NCBI RefSeq assembly: GCF_016863495.1
Contig: NZ_BOOZ01000043.1
Coordinates: 1 to 41,510 of the forward strand
Reading direction: 5' to 3'
DNA length: 41,510 nt
Source of the DNA: Micromonospora andamanensis
GTDB lineage: Bacteria; Actinomycetota; Actinomycetes; Mycobacteriales; Micromonosporaceae
The translations under genes and the position numbers were made by a program. Positions 41,352 to 41,510 of this stretch are shown here, in pieces (the stretch's first letter is position 1; every line of letters begins with the position of its first letter). Below the pieces are notes generated by a model, which saw only the letters and a list, made by a program, of their open reading frames with translations, was not told the origin of the DNA and made no database searches.

Positions 41352-41380
41352 TTGACTCAGACGAACGGCAAACCTACGCT
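41352..41380 (+). promoter_or_regulatory. Sigma-70-type promoter
   Basis: TTGACT (41352-41357) and TACGCT (41375-41380) are spaced by exactly 17 bases, in the gap between the divergent TetR gene and the right-edge gene. The start of transcription would be near 41387. Confidence 0.6.
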
Positions 41381-41408
41381 GGGGCCTCCACCAGCGAGAA
41401 GGGCCGCC

Positions 41409-41495
41409 ATGGAGCCCGCAGCGTCGTCAGAGATGGAGCGCCACCAGGACACCAGTGACACGATTCGGGGCGACACAGGAGGCCACCGGAGATGA
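41409..41495 (+). CDS. Possible 28-aa upstream ORF coupled to the edge gene
   Basis: The first ATG after the promoter opens 28 codons (starting MEPAASSEMERHQ) whose TGA overlaps the next ATG at 41492 as ATGA. The ribosome binding site is weak (GGGCCGCC). It could be a leader peptide or chance. Confidence 0.3.
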   Translation: MEPAASSEMERHQDTSDTIRGDTGGHRR

Positions 41496-41510
41496 CCGGA
41501 ACAGCGACGG
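41492..41510 (+). CDS. Start of a gene running off the right edge
   Basis: ATG at 41492 with AGGAGG (41477-41482) 9 bases upstream. Only MTGTAT can be read. Divergent from the TetR gene, so it is probably that regulator's target, but nothing can be said of its product. Confidence 0.5.

Noticed and set aside
1..41510. tRNA, rRNA, CRISPR arrays, origins and prophage attachment sites.
   Set aside because: No cloverleaf-like, regularly spaced repeat or rRNA-like segments were seen when reading both strands. A tRNA or CRISPR scan would settle this.

Overview
This is a high-GC (about 70%) actinomycete chromosome segment. The GTG and TTG starts, ATGA/GTGA gene overlaps, SigE-type sigma factor, AlkD, MerR and TetR neighbours and mycothiol-type DinB proteins fit a Micromonosporaceae-like organism. 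The genus is an inference, because no rRNA or other marker gene is present.

Layout. (1) 1-4900: household or accessory genes. These are an ECF sigma factor with a coupled membrane protein cut by the window edge, a decayed DedA fragment, a probably frameshifted unknown gene, a HEAT-repeat DNA alkylation repair protein, a DUF1330 protein, a cupin, and a divergent GlxA-type regulator. (2) 4994-22883: a peptide natural product (RiPP) gene cluster, the main content of the window. About fifteen minus-strand genes run from a short Ser/Thr/Cys-rich precursor peptide (21513-21271) down to 4994, with a divergent ArsR-like regulator at 21888-22883. (3) 23326-29013: a flavin monooxygenase with its MerR regulator, a DinB-type protein, a secreted beta-helix protein, and a three-gene DHFR-like/AlkD/GyrI-like operon. 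(4) 29047-41510: a very large LuxR-type ATPase regulator, MerR plus Old Yellow Enzyme, an MDR reductase followed by a truncated NmrA gene, TetR plus a 14-TM MFS exporter, an IS110 remnant, a DinB/DUF664 protein, a GT39 membrane glycosyltransferase, and a TetR facing a gene that runs off the right edge.

How the cluster may work. The precursor has an acidic leader and a core with two Cys and many Ser/Thr. One YcaO (16329-17627), a short zinc-binding E1-like protein (15633-16307), a fused recognition/E1-like/nitroreductase-like protein (13660-15636) and a SagB-type dehydrogenase (12212-13663) form a full azoline/azole set. A second YcaO (9014-10162) sits next to TfuA (7632-9005), the pair known to make backbone thioamides. 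An AMP-forming ligase and a phosphopantetheine carrier protein follow the precursor, suggesting that an activated acyl or aminoacyl group is attached. Added to these are a complete glutamine-dependent asparagine synthetase-like amidotransferase, a GT4 glycosyltransferase and two beta-lactamase-fold proteins, one with Cys in place of the catalytic Ser. No lanthipeptide dehydratase, pyridine synthase, exporter or dedicated protease is visible, so this is not a classical thiopeptide cluster. I do not recognise it as a described family.

Two hidden coding elements stand out. One is a 26-codon ORF (21179-21099) with a strong ribosome binding site; its stop overlaps the ligase GTG start, and it may be a coupling leader or a second precursor. 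The other is a 59-aa protein (12212-12033) that looks like the C-terminal half of a carrier domain.
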